Shown: piece after piece, positions 26,264 to 34,943 of the stretch
How the letters are laid out: every line of letters begins with the position of its first letter
Numbering within the stretch: the stretch's first letter is position 1
DNA from: Prolixibacteraceae bacterium
GTDB lineage: Bacteria; Bacteroidota; Bacteroidia; Bacteroidales; Prolixibacteraceae
Assembly (NCBI GenBank): GCA_027859005.1
Contig: JAQIBQ010000025.1
Location: 1 to 39,626, forward strand
Length of the DNA stretch: 39,626 bases
Direction: 5' to 3'
Notes under the pieces: generated by a model
Databases searched by the model: none
What the model was told of the DNA's origin: nothing
Seen by the model: only the letters and a program-made list of their open reading frames with translations
Program-made: the position numbers and the translations under genes

Positions 26264-26839
26264 TTAAGCCAAAGGCAAAACAGGTCTTTTATATACATCG
26301 ATATAAAGTTCTGCTAAAGCAATATAAAGGGCTGTACCTCCACAAACGATACCTTCAATACCTGCAAGTGTATGTACAAAATGACTTCCTGTGAAGTTGG
26401 CAATTGCTAATAATGCAAACAAAAGTACAACTGTTCCAAACAAGAAAATCATTGCTTTATTCATTTTTAATGTAGCTACAAACAGGCCAAAAGAGAATAC
26501 TCCCCAAACCGACAAATAATAACCCATTGCAGTTGCCGAAGGTGCTTCACCCATTCCCATTTTAGGTAATACCAACAAGAAAATAAGAGAAATCCAAAAG
26601 GCTCCGTAAGATGAAAAAGCCATTGTGCCAAAAAGATTATTCTTTTGCCATTCCATTATGCCAACAATAATTTGAATCGCGCCTCCCATCACTAAACCCA
26701 TGGCTAAAATCATGGTGTCCATTCCAAATAAACCAGCATTGTGTAGGTTCAATAACATCGTACTCAATCCAAAACCAGTAAGCCCAAGAGGACCTGGATT
26801 GGCCGTCAAATTTTTAGCAACAAAAGTGTTGTTCTCCAT
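26264..26839 (-). CDS. satP: Acetate/succinate uptake transporter (GPR1/FUN34/YaaH family)
   Basis: The 191-residue protein has six predicted membrane helices. The family motif NPGPLGL sits near the N-terminus (NPAPLGL in E. coli SatP), followed by GFGLSTMLLNLHNAG, and the protein ends near VLPLA, matching SatP end to end. The ATG at 26839 gives the usual family N-terminus (MENNTFVAKNLTANPGP). Longer starts at 26896 or 26914 would add 19-25 residues and would place a TAnnTTTG element inside the coding region. The family imports acetate or succinate with protons. With the neighbouring ErcA/kinase pair it suggests two-carbon metabolism. Confidence 0.9.
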   Translation of the reverse strand: MENNTFVAKNLTANPGPLGLTGFGLSTMLLNLHNAGLFGMDTMILAMGLVMGGAIQIIVGIMEWQKNNLFGTMAFSSYGAFWISLIFLLVLPKMGMGEAPSATAMGYYLSVWGVFSFGLFVATLKMNKAMIFLFGTVVLLFALLAIANFTGSHFVHTLAGIEGIVCGGTALYIALAELYIDVYKRPVLPLA

Positions 26840-26874
26840 CTCTTCAATTAATTTATCAAAATTCTTAAAGGGCG

Positions 26875-26882
26875 CAAAAATA
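26875..26882 (-). promoter_or_regulatory. Candidate -7 element of satP
   Basis: On the minus strand TATTTTTG matches TAnnTTTG, 35 bases upstream of the ATG at 26839. If used, translation cannot start at 26896 or 26914. Confidence 0.4.
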
Positions 26883-27073
26883 GATAAATAGCTCATTGTA
26901 GCTACTTTCAGCAAGAAATGAGCTTGGCAATTTGATGTAAAGTTTACGCATAAAGAGTAAATGAAATACGCTAGATGAAAATCCTCAAGCGCAAGGAACG
27001 ATATGCTCTAGCCACAATCCAAAGAGGATAAACTACTTACTAAATACTACTAGGAATTTTTATTGAAAAAGAT

Positions 27074-28462
27074 TTAGTCTTCGCGCCAAACCGACTTCAA
27101 TTCATAAACTTCCAAGTTTTCAACTAAAATTTCGCCACCCATGGTGAAGAGTTCGTATTTAAGCGATTCTGGTTTTGGGGCAAATGGATAACTAACAACG
27201 TACCTACCTCCATCGATAAACAATTCGATTGATGAACGATCAACAATAATTTCAATTTCCATTTTATTGTTTTCTGGCTTATATTCAAAGTTGGTTTGCA
27301 AAAAACTAAGCATCGATTTTTTTACATTGTATGTAATATCTACTCCAATATCATCTCTTCCTGAACGAATAAGAAAACCAAATTTGTCACAATTTAGAAT
27401 ATCAATTGTTCCCTTGAAATGAAATGCTTTCCCTTTCAATTTTGACAATATATTATTCTTAATACCTGGGTATATTTTCTTATCCTCGAAAAGATATGAT
27501 TTGGTGTATAACTTCACAATCTCATCAATTGGTTTTTGCAACAATTCAACGCTATTTTCAAACTGATGTAAGTAAACCTCTACCGGAAAACAAAGCTGTC
27601 CGTTTGCAGGCATATCTGCCAACTGATCACCTATCATTCCTGACACAGCTAGTGTTCGCTCACCCTCAACATCGTTGAAAAATACAGTGCTTCCTACTTC
27701 TTTACTATGGTTTGAGCGAAGAACTGAACTCGTGAGATTAAATACCTTTCCATCGAATTCACCAAGCATATAAGTTCCGTTTTCAGTAGCCAAAACCCAG
27801 CGTGTATCATCCTGTTTACGATCAACTGGCATTTCAAAGAATTGTGGAAATCCAAATAAATAATTAAACGTTGAAGTTTGTTCCCAATTTATTCCGTCGT
27901 TAGAATTGTGAATGTACATGGTAGTAGATTCACGCTCAAATGCAACCATTACCCATTTTTGACTTGCCTGGTGCCAAAAAACGTATGATTCACTTTTTGA
28001 TAACTTTTCAGTTCCAGCTGTTTCTACTTCATTCTCCCAAGTACTTCCATCTTTACGTTTAACACTATAAATGCCATCGTTCCATCGGTTAACCCAAGCA
28101 TGCAGTTCACCCTCTTTTGAAACAACTGAACCACTCCATGGAACCTGTTCCATGGAATCAGTTTCAGTTTCGGGCTGAGTAATCACAATATCTTGTTGAT
28201 CCCACTTTAATAAATCGGTACTGGTGGCTAATCCCCAATTTACATAAGCATTCATAAAATTATGTGGGTTGTATTGATAAACCATTTGATAGGTAGAATC
28301 TTCAATCCAAACTGAAATTGGATTTCCCATCCTATTAACAGCTGGTGAATAATGAAACTGAGCCCTATAGATTTCATCGTATACTTTTACTTCGTCTTTT
28401 TTCTTTGGAAAAGCTACAATTGCAACTAAAAGTAGAAATACTAAAAATAGGTTTTGTTTCAT
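27074..28462 (-). CDS. Secreted GH32-like protein lacking all catalytic residues
   Basis: The 462-residue protein has a signal peptide (1-18) and aligns by eye with fructan hydrolases of GH32: five-bladed propeller (about 33-320) plus C-terminal beta-sandwich (about 340-455). Landmarks include YQYNP (62-66), WGLATSTDLLKW (76-87), WSGS (109-112), VFWH (161-164), FFEMPVD (208-214) and DRSSIELFIDGG (418-429). The three active-site motifs are altered: WMNDPNG reads RMGNPIS (nucleophile D replaced by N47), RDP reads SES (D to E158), and WEC reads FGF (acid/base E to G204). It should therefore bind rather than hydrolyse sugars, or use a different chemistry. No levan or inulin locus genes accompany it. 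A -7 element lies 26 bases upstream. Confidence 0.85.
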   Translation of the reverse strand: MKQNLFLVFLLLVAIVAFPKKKDEVKVYDEIYRAQFHYSPAVNRMGNPISVWIEDSTYQMVYQYNPHNFMNAYVNWGLATSTDLLKWDQQDIVITQPETETDSMEQVPWSGSVVSKEGELHAWVNRWNDGIYSVKRKDGSTWENEVETAGTEKLSKSESYVFWHQASQKWVMVAFERESTTMYIHNSNDGINWEQTSTFNYLFGFPQFFEMPVDRKQDDTRWVLATENGTYMLGEFDGKVFNLTSSVLRSNHSKEVGSTVFFNDVEGERTLAVSGMIGDQLADMPANGQLCFPVEVYLHQFENSVELLQKPIDEIVKLYTKSYLFEDKKIYPGIKNNILSKLKGKAFHFKGTIDILNCDKFGFLIRSGRDDIGVDITYNVKKSMLSFLQTNFEYKPENNKMEIEIIVDRSSIELFIDGGRYVVSYPFAPKPESLKYELFTMGGEILVENLEVYELKSVWRED

Positions 28463-28488
28463 TGGTATAGGTTCAAAAAGATTGGATA

Positions 28489-28496
28489 CAAATATA
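28489..28496 (-). promoter_or_regulatory. -7 element for the GH32-like gene
   Basis: On the minus strand TATATTTG matches TAnnTTTG, 26 bases before the ATG. It shows the pseudo-enzyme gene retains a plausible promoter. Confidence 0.5.
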
Positions 28497-28566
28497 ATTT
28501 AAAATCGATGACCGGAGGTATCAAAAACCAGCTTAAGGGTTAAGAATACTTAACACACTTTAATAG

Positions 28567-29229
28567 CTACCACTCTATTGGCTCAAAGCCTTTTGCATTC
28601 AAATATTCATTTGTTTTGCTAAAGTGATGATTCCCAAAAAAGCCTCTCGAAGCCGACAATGGCGATGGATGTACCGATTGTAACACTAAATGCTTTGTAG
28701 CATCAATTACTTCTCCTTTTCGTTGCGCATGAGCTCCCCAAAGTAAAAAAACTACATTCTCTTTCTTCTCAGACAGGACTTTAATAACAGCATCGGTAAA
28801 AGTTTCCCACCCCTTTTTTTGATGCGAACCAGCCATATGAGCCCGAACAGTTAATGTTGCGTTAAGTAACAATACTCCTTGTTTTGCCCAAGATGTTAAA
28901 TCGCCACTTTGAGGAATAGGAGCAGCAATATCTCCATTAATTTCCTTAAAAATATTCCGTAACGAAGGTGGAAATTTAATCCCTCCTTTAACGGAGAAAC
29001 ACAAACCATGTGCTTGATCTGGACCATGATATGGGTCTTGTCCAATAATTACAACTTTCACATTGTTGAAAGGACAAAGATTAAAAGCATTGAAAATTTC
29101 TTTCCGAGGAGGAAAAATTTGCTGTGTTTGATATTCGTTTTTTACAAATGCAGAAAGCTCCTTAAAATAGGGTTTATCAAATTCTTCATTAAGAATTTCT
29201 TTCCACGACTGTTCAATTTTTACATCCAT
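28567..29229 (-). CDS. ung: Uracil-DNA glycosylase, family 1
   Basis: The 220-residue enzyme removes uracil from DNA for base-excision repair. The start is ATG 29229 (MDVKIEQSW); the open frame extends 61 codons further upstream but that part is unrelated sequence overlapping the next gene. Motifs: water-activating GQDPYHG with D65, LLLNATLTV with N123, and HPSPLSA with H187. The length is normal. It lies 64 bases downstream of the aminotransferase gene on the same strand and may be co-transcribed with it. Confidence 0.96.
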   Translation of the reverse strand: MDVKIEQSWKEILNEEFDKPYFKELSAFVKNEYQTQQIFPPRKEIFNAFNLCPFNNVKVVIIGQDPYHGPDQAHGLCFSVKGGIKFPPSLRNIFKEINGDIAAPIPQSGDLTSWAKQGVLLLNATLTVRAHMAGSHQKKGWETFTDAVIKVLSEKKENVVFLLWGAHAQRKGEVIDATKHLVLQSVHPSPLSASRGFFGNHHFSKTNEYLNAKGFEPIEW

Positions 29230-29293
29230 TGCAGTTCTGTTTTGAGTTTCTAAAAATACAAATGATAGTTGCGAACTACAATTGTAAAATACA

Positions 29294-30760
29294 TCAAATG
29301 CTAATCCAGTCTTCAAGCGTTTTGCTATCGAAATTTTCGCTCTTATGTTTGAAGTGATTCTGGTGCCTGTCGTAGGTGTATTCCTTTTCGTAAGAAGTAA
29401 AATTAGCAACAATGTCTTTTAAGGCTGTAATCATTAATTCAACTTCACGATCAGTTGTTGTCGGATGTAAAGACCATCGCACCCAGCCAGGTTTAACCGA
29501 AAGGTCGCCATGAGTAATTTTATCAGTAATCTCATCCGATTGATCTTCCTGCATTTCTAACAAGAAATGTCCATAAGTTCCAGCACAAGCACAACCGCCA
29601 CGAGTTTGAATGCCGTACAAATCGTTCAACATTTTAACCAATAAATTGTAGTGCAATCCATCGATATAAAATGAAATTACGCCCAACCTATCACGATGTT
29701 GGTTCGCAAGTACTACAACCTCGGGGATTTCATCAATTCCATTAAATGCAAGTACTAAAAGTTCTTCTTCGCGAGCACGAATGTTTTCAATTCCCATTTG
29801 ATCTTTCAACTGAAAACAAAGTGCTGTTTTAATGCTTTGTAAAAATCCTGGAGTACCTCCGTCTTCGCGCACTTCAATACTATCAACATATTTATACTTT
29901 CCCCAAGGATTGGTCCAATCTACTGTACCACCACCAGGATTGTCGGGAGCTTCACTTTTGTACATCGATGCGTCGAAAATTAAAACACCAGAAGAACCAG
30001 GTCCACCCAAAAATTTATGAGGAGAAAACAAAATGGCATCAAGTTTTTCCATTGGATCCTTAGGGTGCATATCAATTAAATCGTAAGGAGCCGAAGCCGC
30101 ATAGTCTACAAAAATAACACCGCCGTATTCGTGCATAACACACGCCAAATCGTGAATAGGAGTTCTTATGCCTGTAACATTCGAGCAAGCTGTAAAAGAA
30201 CCAATTTTAAACTCTCGGTCTTTGTATTTTTCGAGTTCATTTCGTAAAACTTCAGTGTCAACAAGAAGTCCTTCGCCAGGAGGAAGAACAACTACATCGG
30301 CATTGGTTTCATACCACGATGTTTGATTTGAATGATGTTCCATATGCGTTAAGAATACAACAGGCCGAACACGATCCATTTGGCAACCCTTATTCGATAC
30401 TTTCGTGCAGTATTTCAGCCCCAAAATACGTTGAAACTTATTTACAACAGCTGTCATTCCAAAACCGGCTGTAAGTATTACATCGTTATCACCAGCATTA
30501 ACATGAGTTTTAATAAATTTATGAGACCAATTATACGCCAAAGTCATTCTTGTCCCTGTTTCGCAAGTTTCGGTGTGAGTGTTTCCAACAAAAGGTCCAA
30601 GCTCTTTGGTTATTTTATCTTCAATGGGTTGATATAATCGTCCACTAGCAATCCAATCGGCATACACAATATTTTTTTCTCCAAAAGGTGATTGAAAAGA
30701 AGTATCAATACCTACAATATTTTCTCTGAATTTTGAAAAATAATTTTCGAGTTCGCTCAT
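29294..30760 (-). CDS. Class V aminotransferase / cysteine desulfurase-like PLP enzyme
   Basis: The 488-residue fold-type I PLP enzyme has [12 protein letters not shown] (138-149), where a histidine stacks on the cofactor, D219 in VDYAASAP, and the Schiff-base lysine K249 in [10 protein letters not shown]. The C-terminal domain carries a [11 protein letters not shown] loop with C390 and C392, in the region where cysteine desulfurases hold their catalytic cysteine. The protein is longer than IscS/SufS (about 400) by an N-terminal arm and an extra C-terminal stretch, and it lacks an adjacent iron-sulfur cluster operon. Function is therefore uncertain between sulfur mobilisation and another PLP reaction. 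Confidence 0.85.
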   Translation of the reverse strand: MSELENYFSKFRENIVGIDTSFQSPFGEKNIVYADWIASGRLYQPIEDKITKELGPFVGNTHTETCETGTRMTLAYNWSHKFIKTHVNAGDNDVILTAGFGMTAVVNKFQRILGLKYCTKVSNKGCQMDRVRPVVFLTHMEHHSNQTSWYETNADVVVLPPGEGLLVDTEVLRNELEKYKDREFKIGSFTACSNVTGIRTPIHDLACVMHEYGGVIFVDYAASAPYDLIDMHPKDPMEKLDAILFSPHKFLGGPGSSGVLIFDASMYKSEAPDNPGGGTVDWTNPWGKYKYVDSIEVREDGGTPGFLQSIKTALCFQLKDQMGIENIRAREEELLVLAFNGIDEIPEVVVLANQHRDRLGVISFYIDGLHYNLLVKMLNDLYGIQTRGGCACAGTYGHFLLEMQEDQSDEITDKITHGDLSVKPGWVRWSLHPTTTDREVELMITALKDIVANFTSYEKEYTYDRHQNHFKHKSENFDSKTLEDWISI

Positions 30761-30919
30761 GGTAAATATTTATGCTACAAAATAAAGCTCTTTTAATTAG
30801 AAAAAGCTTATATAAATCAGCATTTTCATTACTCGAAGATACATATTCCTACTTATGCATCGATTAACTTTTATTACATTACATGATATTTTTAAACACA
30901 TCAATCGTTATACCTCTGA

Positions 30920-31435
30920 ATGACCGAAAAGGAATTCAAAATAAAGGTTTTACCCTTGTCGTTGTTGGTTTTTCCAATGGCAAAACGGATGCTTCGAGAT
31001 GAAGAAGCAGCTAAGGATGCCGTACAATTAAGTATGCTTAAGCTGTGGGAAAAAAGGAGACAATTGAAGAAATGCGAGAACCTAAAGGCATTTGCTTTTA
31101 GGGTTGTAAGAAATACCTGCTTAGACGAAATTAAAAGGAAAAAACCTGTTTCTTTCAACCATTCGGAAAATATTATTTCAATGCACCCCTGTGAATCTAA
31201 TAGTTACGATGAAAAAGAGGCCGTTGGATTAGTAAAAAAACACATTGCTGAATTACCAAAAAAGCAACTTGAGGTTATTCAAATGAAAGATATTGATGGA
31301 TTAGACTATCCTGAAATAGCAGACGTTCTTAACACCGATATTGCTTATATAAGAGTATTGTTATCGAGAGCTCGAAAAACAATTAAACAAAAATTAGAAA
31401 ACGATTACGCATATGAAGCCGTTCGACAGAGATAA
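30920..31435 (+). CDS. ECF-type RNA polymerase sigma factor
   Basis: The 171-residue protein has sigma70 region 2 (about 12-78, including EAAKDAVQLSMLKLWEKR and AFAFRVVRNTCLDEIKR) and region 4 (about 108-160, ending in the helix-turn-helix YPEIADVLNTDIAYIRVLLSR). It leads a three-gene operon and overlaps the next gene by 23 bases, indicating coupled production with its probable anti-sigma factor. No TAnnTTTG is seen upstream, as expected if the operon is driven by its own sigma factor. Confidence 0.92.
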   Translation: MTEKEFKIKVLPLSLLVFPMAKRMLRDEEAAKDAVQLSMLKLWEKRRQLKKCENLKAFAFRVVRNTCLDEIKRKKPVSFNHSENIISMHPCESNSYDEKEAVGLVKKHIAELPKKQLEVIQMKDIDGLDYPEIADVLNTDIAYIRVLLSRARKTIKQKLENDYAYEAVRQR

Positions 31436-31826
31436 ATTAAAAGAGAATTTTTGGGCTGGCAATACATCGTTTAGCGATGAGGAAATGCTCAAAGAAATTG
31501 CTGAGACCGATAGCTCCGAAGCTATTTATCTTGAAGCAATGCAACAAGAACACTTTTCTGTTAAAAACATTGAGAAATCGAGTTGGAACTTCATTCAGCA
31601 GAAAAGAAAGAACAAAAGAAGAGTTCGCTTCTCAATTGCAGCCTCAGTTGCAATAGTTGTAGGAATTATGGGATTAAGTTTTCAAAATCAACGTCAGGCA
31701 AAATTGCTAGAACAATTTATTATTCTGGAACAAACCTTAAATCATGTTTCTTCTGAATTAACAACAACCCATAAATCCGATGTAATTTATCAAGATGATT
31801 ACATTGTAATTGTTGCCAATAACTAA
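31413..31826 (+). CDS. Putative single-pass anti-sigma factor
   Basis: The 137-residue protein has an acidic cytoplasmic N-terminus (1-70), a basic stop-transfer stretch (QKRKNKRRVRF), one membrane helix (about 72-92, SIAASVAIVVGIMGLSF) and a short periplasmic tail of about 45 residues. No zinc-binding HxxxCxxC motif is seen, so it is not a classical ZAS protein, and it is too short for a FecR. Role assigned from topology and the 23-base overlap with the sigma gene. Confidence 0.72.
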   Translation: MKPFDRDKLKENFWAGNTSFSDEEMLKEIAETDSSEAIYLEAMQQEHFSVKNIEKSSWNFIQQKRKNKRRVRFSIAASVAIVVGIMGLSFQNQRQAKLLEQFIILEQTLNHVSSELTTTHKSDVIYQDDYIVIVANN

Positions 31827-31844
31827 CCCATAAAACAGATTCTT

Positions 31845-32888
31845 ATGAAAAAGATACTTCTAGTATTTCTGTTATTTTCTTCATCAATTCATATTGGATT
31901 CTGCCAAAATGCTTTCAATGTAATAAGCGAAACGTTCAAAAATAACAATCAGTTTTTCAATACCGAATTATCGAAAAAAACAATAAAACTTTACTTGAAA
32001 GATAAAACTGAAAATGAGGAGATCAGTTCAATTTTAAAGAACATAGAAAACCTTAAAGTACTTCGCTTTTCAACTCAAAATGAAACCGATATTACTAAAT
32101 TTTTATCGATAGTAAACAATCAATATAATTTTGAAAATTATGTTCCTTTTAAAGTCAATAAATCGGGAATCAACAATCAATTAATTTACCTTAAAGAGCA
32201 AGATGAAATAATCAATACACTCTTGGTATTGAATACAAGTTATTCTCAAATATCAATGATTGAAATTAAAGGTATAATTGATTTAGAAAGCATTGCCATT
32301 CTCAATACAAGACTTAATATTAGCGGCTTAGAGGCCTTAAATACAATTCCAAACAAAAGGAAGACTAGAAGAAAAGAGGCCGCCTCAGAAAAACAATATT
32401 ATGGTATAAACAATAAATACCCTACTACCTTTAAACAAGGTACGGTGTCTGTTTATAATAAGTATGGAAATAAAATTGTTGAAACGGATAAAACACCCAA
32501 CCTTCTTGTAAATGGCTATCTTCCAATGAAGGATTTTCATGCTCAATTAACCGACATCAACCCTGAATGCATTCAAAGTATTCATGTAACCAAAAAAGAT
32601 GAAGAATTGCTGCAAGAAGGGCAAATAGATATTTTGCTAAAAGGTGATTTAAACAATGTTTTTACCGTATGTGAAGGAATGCTTTTTTTTGGTCAAAACG
32701 GATACTTGCAGTGCATAAAAATTGACGACGATTGCAGCCCTGAACTATTATACAACTGTAAAGGGAAACCATTATCGAGTATTCTACAATTGGAACCAGA
32801 AAATGTAAAATCAATTGAACTCACTGCCGATCCCAGAAACTGTGAAGGCACATTAGAAGGGGAGTTTGTTGTGGTTGAATTAAAATAG
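31845..32888 (+). CDS. Secreted DUF4252-like protein with two TonB-plug-like C-terminal repeats
   Basis: The 347-residue protein has a signal peptide (1-20; IGFC at the junction is not a good lipobox). Residues about 22-165 resemble DUF4252, including the IEIKGIIDLESIAIL strand-helix segment. After a basic linker (170-180) come two similar segments at about 218-267 and 298-347. Each reads like the small plug-related repeat found in TonB receptors and some M56 peptidases: a hydrophobic 'LLVNGYLP' type strand, then a 'xxLxPExVxSIxL' turn, then a closing ILLKG or FVVVELK strand. Nineteen bases separate it from the anti-sigma gene. It is probably the periplasmic or surface partner of the sigma unit; this is inference. 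Confidence 0.72.
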   Translation: MKKILLVFLLFSSSIHIGFCQNAFNVISETFKNNNQFFNTELSKKTIKLYLKDKTENEEISSILKNIENLKVLRFSTQNETDITKFLSIVNNQYNFENYVPFKVNKSGINNQLIYLKEQDEIINTLLVLNTSYSQISMIEIKGIIDLESIAILNTRLNISGLEALNTIPNKRKTRRKEAASEKQYYGINNKYPTTFKQGTVSVYNKYGNKIVETDKTPNLLVNGYLPMKDFHAQLTDINPECIQSIHVTKKDEELLQEGQIDILLKGDLNNVFTVCEGMLFFGQNGYLQCIKIDDDCSPELLYNCKGKPLSSILQLEPENVKSIELTADPRNCEGTLEGEFVVVELK

Positions 32889-33464
32889 TTTTTCATCATA
32901 AATCATAATCTTTTCAAACATAATCTCCGTATTTTTTATTGAATAGCGACAAATCAAAAATTTGGAATGTGGAATTTCATGTAAATTATTTGTCCGTTAT
33001 AGCGTCTACTTTTTCAGCAATGGTATTAAAATAACGTGAGTTCGACCTAACCACTTCTTTTAATGCTTTATTTACAGACTTTTACATGATTCATTTGTTG
33101 GCCATTAGAGCCATTGGTCATTAAGGAAATTAAATGTAAAATAATCCATGGTACAAGCGCAAGAGTTATTCTGGATATAAAAAAAGGTATTTCACGAGAT
33201 TAAGTCCAAAAATATCAATTACGAAAATTCACGAGTGATTTAATTTAAAGATAAAAAGAACAAATCAAAGTCTAAAACAATTGATTATGTTCATATTGTA
33301 AGTGTGATTTGAAAATTAGGTATACTCGTTGTTTAATAGCTTTAGGCATTTTAGACACTCAAATAGAACGAAAATATTAATTTATAATTACGTTTCAACA
33401 ATAGTAACAGAATATAAGCCTGAAAACTATTTGAGAATGTATTTTAGCAACAAATACGAAACAA
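32889..33464. other. Intergenic region of about 575 bp with a possible gene relic
   Basis: No intact gene is seen. On the minus strand 32986-33199 can be read as a hydrophobic stretch (IPFFISRITLALVPWIIL) leading to QQMNHVKVC and then, after a one-base frame change, NKALKEVVRSNSRYFNTIAEK up to a TAA at 32986-32988. This looks protein-like but I do not recognise it, and open stretches of this size can occur by chance. The remainder is AT-rich with no terminator or hairpin that stands out. Confidence 0.35.
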
Positions 33465-34211
33465 ATGATTCAGGAAACAATTCATAAAGCATTTAATAAA
33501 TTTGCCCAAGAGTTAGAACAACCATTTCAGCTCAAGGGCATTTTTTTTGATATGGATGGCGTACTTTTTAATTCAATGCCCTTACATGCTAAATCGTGGA
33601 TTCAAACTTTTAAGGAGTTTGGTTTAACACTTCCAGAACCTGAACCTTATATGAACGAAGGCAGTACTGCATTCTACACTGTTCGGAAAATGTTCAAAAA
33701 ATACCTAAACAAAGAAGCAAATGATGAGGTTTGCGAGCAAATTAAAAACCGCAAACATGAGATAATGGGAAAAATGCCTAAAGCAGAGGTGATGGTTCAC
33801 ATGCAAAAATTTGTTGCAGAAGTTGCAAGCAAAAATATTGATTGTTGGGTTGTTACTGGTTCTGCTCAGGAAATACTAATTAGCAGGCTTATGAAAGAGT
33901 ATGATTTTGCTTTTGAACGGAACAACATGATTACTGCTCACGATGTTAAAATTGGAAAACCAAACCCTGAACCCTACCTCAATGCAATGAAAAAATCGGG
34001 TTACTCAACTTCTAACGCATTTGTGATTGAAAATGCTCCTTTAGGGGTTGAATCAGCAAAAGCTGCCGGACTTTTCACCATTGCGATAAATACGGGTCCA
34101 ATTGATCCAAGCCACCTAAAAAAGGCTGGAGCTGATTTAGTTTTAGATGGAAGCAAAGAGTTATTAGAATGCTTTCCAATCCTATTAACGAATACATCTA
34201 TTGTTAAATAA
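33465..34211 (+). CDS. HAD-superfamily phosphatase, beta-phosphoglucomutase-like
   Basis: The 248-residue cytosolic protein has HAD motif I FFDMDGVLF with nucleophile D29 and D31, a C1 helical cap (about 38-110), motif II VVTGSAQE, motif III lysine in KIGKPNPEPY, and motif IV VIENAPLGVESAKAAG. This is the HAD-IA group that includes beta-phosphoglucomutase and sugar-phosphate phosphatases. A 24-residue N-terminal helix precedes motif I. The substrate is not predictable and no sugar phosphorylase is nearby. Confidence 0.88.
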   Translation: MIQETIHKAFNKFAQELEQPFQLKGIFFDMDGVLFNSMPLHAKSWIQTFKEFGLTLPEPEPYMNEGSTAFYTVRKMFKKYLNKEANDEVCEQIKNRKHEIMGKMPKAEVMVHMQKFVAEVASKNIDCWVVTGSAQEILISRLMKEYDFAFERNNMITAHDVKIGKPNPEPYLNAMKKSGYSTSNAFVIENAPLGVESAKAAGLFTIAINTGPIDPSHLKKAGADLVLDGSKELLECFPILLTNTSIVK

Positions 34212-34272
34212 ATCATTTTCAATATTTTGTTTTGCATTTGTTTGCGATACTTTTCTTAATTTGGTAAAAAAT

Positions 34273-34299
34273 TACATTCCCGATCTATATTGGAATGTA
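34273..34299. promoter_or_regulatory. 8-bp perfect inverted repeat in the lipoprotein gene promoter region
   Basis: TACATTCC (34273-34280) pairs with GGAATGTA (34292-34299) around an 11-base spacer. The right arm overlaps TACATTTTG (34298-34306), one base longer than a TAnnTTTG element, 33 bases before the ATG at 34332. Placement suits an operator; a hairpin in the leader is the alternative. Confidence 0.45.
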
Positions 34300-34331
34300 C
34301 ATTTTGCTTAAACAAAACGTTACCCAACTTA

Positions 34332-34943
34332 ATGAAATTTGCATCCAAACTCCTCATTTTATTAATCTCAATAACCTTCATTCGAATGTTATCGAGTTGT
34401 TGTTCTTGCGAGGATATTTTCTACAATTTTAATTACGAAGAAGTTTTAGTATGCAATAGCCTAGATTCACGGCCAAGTGATCTTAATAGTATGCCTGCAA
34501 ATGAAGTTGTTTTCGAAATTCAAATTGTAGGGTCTGAACCTATTTTAACGGCAAAAAATAAGATTAAACTGCCTGGATTCAAAACTCTTTCAGCTCAAAA
34601 CTGTAATTGCGATGAGTTGTTTGTTCCCAATCAAAACATTACAGCTATTCGAATTCTAACCATAAACAAGCTGAATGATAATTTTTGTTGCAACGAAGAT
34701 GTAAGCAATTTATTCGTAGCAAACTTATGCGCCGATTGCGAAGACATAGGAACCTTTTATATTACAATTGATGAGCTATTAAAACGAATAAATCCAGATG
34801 CACTTTACCATACAGCAATAAACAAATTTAAAATATACCTAAGTGTTCCTGTTGAAAATCCCGACGCACAGTTTCAAATTGAAATTGAATTAAGCAGTGG
34901 TGAATTATTGAGTACAAAAACTTCATTAATTGAAATTATATGA
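34332..34943 (+). CDS. Cysteine-rich putative lipoprotein of unknown function
   Basis: The 203-residue protein starts at ATG 34332 (14 codons after the first in-frame start), giving a lipoprotein signal peptide with lipobox LSSC and acylated C23. The mature part has further cysteines in CSC, CNC, CC and CADC clusters (ten in total with the lipobox region), suggesting disulfides or metal binding. The C-terminal half looks beta-sandwich-like. I do not recognise the family with certainty. Its TGA stop overlaps the ATG of the next gene (ATGA), so the two are translated together. Confidence 0.75.
   Translation: MKFASKLLILLISITFIRMLSSCCSCEDIFYNFNYEEVLVCNSLDSRPSDLNSMPANEVVFEIQIVGSEPILTAKNKIKLPGFKTLSAQNCNCDELFVPNQNITAIRILTINKLNDNFCCNEDVSNLFVANLCADCEDIGTFYITIDELLKRINPDALYHTAINKFKIYLSVPVENPDAQFQIEIELSSGELLSTKTSLIEII

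Noticed and set aside
29230-29412. N-terminal extension of uracil-DNA glycosylase
   Set aside because: The extra 61 codons overlap the aminotransferase gene end and have no similarity to the family; ATG 29229 gives the standard protein.
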